The position numbers were made by a program, and so were the translations under genes. From NCBI GenBank assembly GCA_003229095.1, contig QIHS01000264.1, forward strand, positions 1 through 5,551: a DNA stretch of 5,551 nt. Reading direction: 5' to 3'. The notes beneath the pieces were generated by a model. That model was not told the origin of the DNA and searched no databases. It worked only from the letters and a program-made list of their open reading frames with translations. Within the stretch, counting starts at the first letter, position 1; each line of letters starts with the position of its first letter. This document shows, piece after piece, positions 4,604-5,551 of this stretch. The stretch is from Woeseia sp. GTDB lineage: Bacteria > Pseudomonadota > Gammaproteobacteria > Steroidobacterales > Woeseiaceae.

Positions 4604-5551
4604 TCACAGCTCTCGCAAAGCCGTAGCAACCGGTATGCGCACGGCTCGAATCGCCGGGAAAAGACCGCCGACCAGCCCGATGAACACTGCTGCGATCAGC
4701 CCCTGCATGATGAGGTCGGCTGTCACAGCAAAATCAAATACCACCTGACTAAAACTTGCAGAATTCAGCGTTGAGACCGTGTAACCATTCAAAAACAACC
4801 AGGCAAGTCCACCGCCGAGTAATCCGCCAAACAATGAAAGCACGCCGGATTCAATGATGACCGATACCAGGATTGCCGGCGGACGAAAGCCAATGGCACG
4901 CAACGTGGCGATTTCACGTCCCCGGGCAGAAATAGAGGCATACATGGTGTTCAACGCCCCAAATATCGCGCCAATAGCCATTACGAATGTCAACGGGTAA
5001 CCGATGCCCTCAATGATCCCCGTCATCTGGCGCGATTGCGAAGAATAAAAATCACGCTCGGTCACGACATCCACATTTATTCGCGGGTCGGCATCCAATG
5101 CGTCTTTCAGTGTCGCAATGGCATCCACTGATTCCAGTTTGACGCGCATTGACTGGAAATTATTGCCACGCCGATAAGCCGCCTGCACGGACCGCACATC
5201 GGCCCACAACTCCGATTCTGACACCTTGCCGCCATCTTCGAAGACACCCACCACGGTCCACTGAGTCGTGCCGAAGGGGATGGTCTGGCCAATTTCGAGC
5301 CCTACAAATTGCCGTTGCGCTGAATTCGTTTTTGCCAGGTTCGAACTGACGACCCTCGACCAGGCTTAAGCCCTCTTTAATACCGAATGCGCCTGGCTGT
5401 ACCCCCCTGAGCGGCACATTCGCAGGCTGATTGGTCGATTTTTTGTCAACATTGACCACGACATAGAGTTCGGCGGACACCATGGGTGTATTGTTTTCTT
5501 TCATTACGCCCGGTGCACTACGCACGATTTGTACCTGGTCGCCAGATATCC
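4604..5551 (-). pseudogene. MacB/FtsX-like ABC transporter permease, frameshifted, 5' end outside window
   Basis: The gene enters from the right edge in one frame. ISGDQVQIVRSAPGVM at the edge, then SAELYVVVNVDKK, NVPLRGVQPGAFGI and SLVEGRQFEPGKNEF form a MacB-type periplasmic domain. After about 5320 the homologous sequence continues in another frame: SAQRQFVGLEIGQTIPFG, then TQWTVVGVFEDGGK, and the C-terminal FtsX domain with three membrane segments. That domain holds the conserved ARGREIATLRAIGF and ends with RAVRIPVATALREL at 4604. The upstream frame runs on as nonsense to 5160, and a TAA closes the downstream frame just upstream of 5360. Such permeases work as dimers with an ATPase partner and often a membrane fusion protein, both probably encoded to the right of the window. 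The break may be a small deletion, a one-base homopolymer change in A5 at 5333-5329, or a sequencing error. Confidence 0.82.

Noticed and set aside
5329..5333. Programmed frameshift at the A5 run in the permease
   Set aside because: Five A residues without a clear slippery heptamer or downstream structure are weak, and the family is not known for recoding; a lesion or error is more likely.

Overview
The window looks like chromosomal DNA of a Gammaproteobacterium, probably a marine or environmental lineage (inference). GC content is roughly half. It carries lipobox lipoproteins, a perfect Crp-type operator, a YbjQ protein and an ECF sigma/ZAS anti-sigma pair. No tRNA, rRNA, insertion sequence or CRISPR array was seen.

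Left part (1 to about 2690), all on the minus strand and apparently intact. In transcription order: a lipoprotein alpha/beta hydrolase (2625-1852), an ECF sigma factor (1773-1273), its membrane anti-sigma factor with an Hx3Cx2C zinc motif (1280-828), a YbjQ/UPF0145 protein (824-504), a 65-residue zinc-ribbon-like protein with a TTG start (458-261), and the N-terminal part of an isochorismatase-like hydrolase that runs off the left edge (268-<1). The last five overlap or are separated by 3 to 45 bases, so they look like one operon. An ECF-type promoter (GGAAT, 17 bases, CGTATT) lies directly against the sigma start codon. This suggests autoregulation and possibly a leaderless mRNA.

Middle (2690-3882): a CRTAC1-type FG-GAP/ASPIC lipoprotein gene is reduced to its two ends by a large internal deletion plus a frame change. 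It diverges from a plus-strand PrsW-family membrane protease (3190-3882). PrsW of Bacillus subtilis cleaves a ZAS anti-sigma factor, so the pairing with the nearby anti-sigma gene is suggestive.

Right part (3883-5551), minus strand: an unrecognised small gene (4303-3887) is split by an in-frame amber codon and carries a 24-base tandem duplication. It is preceded by a textbook class II Crp promoter, with a perfect TGTGA-N6-TCACA centred 41.5 bases before the predicted start. Beyond it lies the 3' part of a MacB/FtsX-like ABC transporter permease with a frameshift near 5320. Three damaged genes within about 2.9 kb contrast with the intact sigma operon and point to local gene decay, or in part to sequencing error.
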